DNA of 5,074 nucleotides, taken from positions 1 through 5,074 of the forward strand of contig JBARCX010000309.1 of NCBI GenBank assembly GCA_049794535.1, read 5' to 3'. Shown piece after piece: positions 4,591 through 5,074 of the stretch. Made by a program: the position numbers and the translations under genes. How positions within the stretch are numbered: position 1 is the stretch's first letter; each line of letters begins with the position of its first letter. Origin of the DNA: JBARCX01 sp049794535. GTDB taxonomy: Bacteria > Pseudomonadota > Gammaproteobacteria > Xanthomonadales > Rhodanobacteraceae. The notes below the pieces were generated by a model that ran no database searches, was not told the origin of the DNA, and saw nothing but the letters and a program-made list of their open reading frames with translations.

Positions 4591-5074
4591 TCAAAACTCG
4601 CGCATCACCATCAGCCGCAGCTCGCTCATATCCTCGATTGCATAGCGCACACCTTCGCGACCGATGCCAGATAGCTTCACGCCACCGTAAGGCATGTTGT
4701 CCACGCGGAAGCTGGGTACATCGTTGACGATCACGCCGCCTTGTTCCAGCTCGTCCCACGCGCGCATCGCATGGCCGAGGCTGTCGGTGAAGATGCCCGC
4801 CTGCAGGCCGTAGTCGGAGTCGTTGACCATCGCGATGGCGTCGTCGATGGTTTTGAATGGCGTGAGTAGGGCGAACGGGCCGAAGGCTTCCATTCGATTG
4901 ACCTTGGCCTTGGTGGGCACACCTTCCATTAGTGTCGCTTCCAGCATATTGCCTTGGCGCTTGCCCCCGCACAGCAATTTTCCACCCGCTTTGCGCGCTT
5001 CTTCGATCCAGCTGTGCAGGCGTTCGGCGGCGGGTTCGTCGATCATTGGACCAAGGAAGGTGTCCTTTTTCTTC
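4591..5074 (-). CDS. Aldehyde dehydrogenase, C-terminal part only
   Basis: The last 160 codons of an NAD(P)-dependent aldehyde dehydrogenase are present; the frame is open through the right edge (first visible residues KKKDTFLGP), and full-length members have about 475-500 residues. Visible landmarks are GPMIDEPAAERL, the EAFGP form (4876-4890) of the conserved E-x-F-GP coenzyme-binding motif, SDYGLQAGIFT, and the C-terminal VNDVPSFRVDNMPYGGVKLS followed by GIGREG. The 'NDVP..RVD.MPYGG.K.SG.GREG' form resembles the lactaldehyde dehydrogenase-like/ALDH21-like branch more than betaine aldehyde or classic succinate-semialdehyde enzymes; that sub-assignment is tentative. The catalytic cysteine and general-base glutamate lie outside the window. 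It oxidises an aldehyde to the acid, the opposite direction from the reductase at 1258-2319, but the two are not adjacent, so a shared pathway is speculative. The stop is TGA, followed by a hairpin repeat. Confidence 0.92.
   Translation of the reverse strand, partial: KKKDTFLGPMIDEPAAERLHSWIEEARKAGGKLLCGGKRQGNMLEATLMEGVPTKAKVNRMEAFGPFALLTPFKTIDDAIAMVNDSDYGLQAGIFTDSLGHAMRAWDELEQGGVIVNDVPSFRVDNMPYGGVKLSGIGREGVRYAIEDMSELRLMVMREF

Noticed and set aside
4290..4727. A 145-codon plus-strand frame from the methyltransferase into the aldehyde dehydrogenase region
   Set aside because: It crosses the repeat array and hairpin and is antisense to two recognised genes; its composition is not protein-like.
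1..5074. CRISPR arrays, tRNA or rRNA genes, transposases, toxin-antitoxin pairs or defence modules
   Set aside because: I found no regularly spaced repeats beyond the single 12-base pair, no cloverleaf or rRNA segments, and no protein with such domains on either strand.

Overview
The window looks like ordinary chromosomal DNA from a GC-rich gammaproteobacterium, most likely of the Xanthomonadales (a Dyella, Luteibacter, Rhodanobacter or Xanthomonas-like genome). Two things suggest this: most genes are about 65% GC (60-base samples at 1741-1800 and 2941-3000 each contain 40 G or C), and the stretch at 4541-4579 resembles the 'CCCTCACCCCAGCCCCTCTC' hairpin repeat that I recall from intergenic regions of that group. 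The taxonomic call is inference; no rRNA or marker gene is present.

Layout, left to right. Bases 1-212 (minus strand) hold the first 70 codons of a gene that runs off the left edge and resembles the aspartyl/asparaginyl beta-hydroxylase family. Its upstream region has a near-perfect 18-base palindrome. Bases 249-448 hold no gene I can support. A DUF218 (YdcF/SanA-like) membrane-anchored protein follows on the plus strand (449-1210). It converges, across a perfect 15-bp hairpin, on a zinc-dependent YahK/cinnamyl-type alcohol dehydrogenase on the minus strand (1258-2319). Divergent from the dehydrogenase is an AraC-family regulator (2502-3440); the 182-base gap between them should contain the control region for both. 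Next, on the minus strand, comes a zinc-ribbon SAM-dependent methyltransferase (3529-4365, open to 4464). Its sampled GC is near 50%, which suggests a recent arrival. Upstream of it is a compact array of repeats. The window ends inside the C-terminal third of an aldehyde dehydrogenase (4591 to the right edge, minus strand).

How the genes may work together. The best-supported unit is the divergent regulator and alcohol dehydrogenase pair. It parallels the known E. coli YqhC-YqhD arrangement, in which an AraC-type regulator controls an aldehyde reductase. I infer an aldehyde-responsive reduction module. The aldehyde dehydrogenase at the right edge is separated from that pair by the methyltransferase and need not be co-regulated. 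The DUF218 protein, the hydroxylase fragment and the methyltransferase have no evident shared pathway.

I see no CRISPR array, tRNA, rRNA, transposase or recognisable defence system, and nothing that amounts to a clearly new system. The points most worth checking are the repeat array upstream of the methyltransferase, the palindrome upstream of the hydroxylase, and a possible small upstream ORF before the AraC gene.
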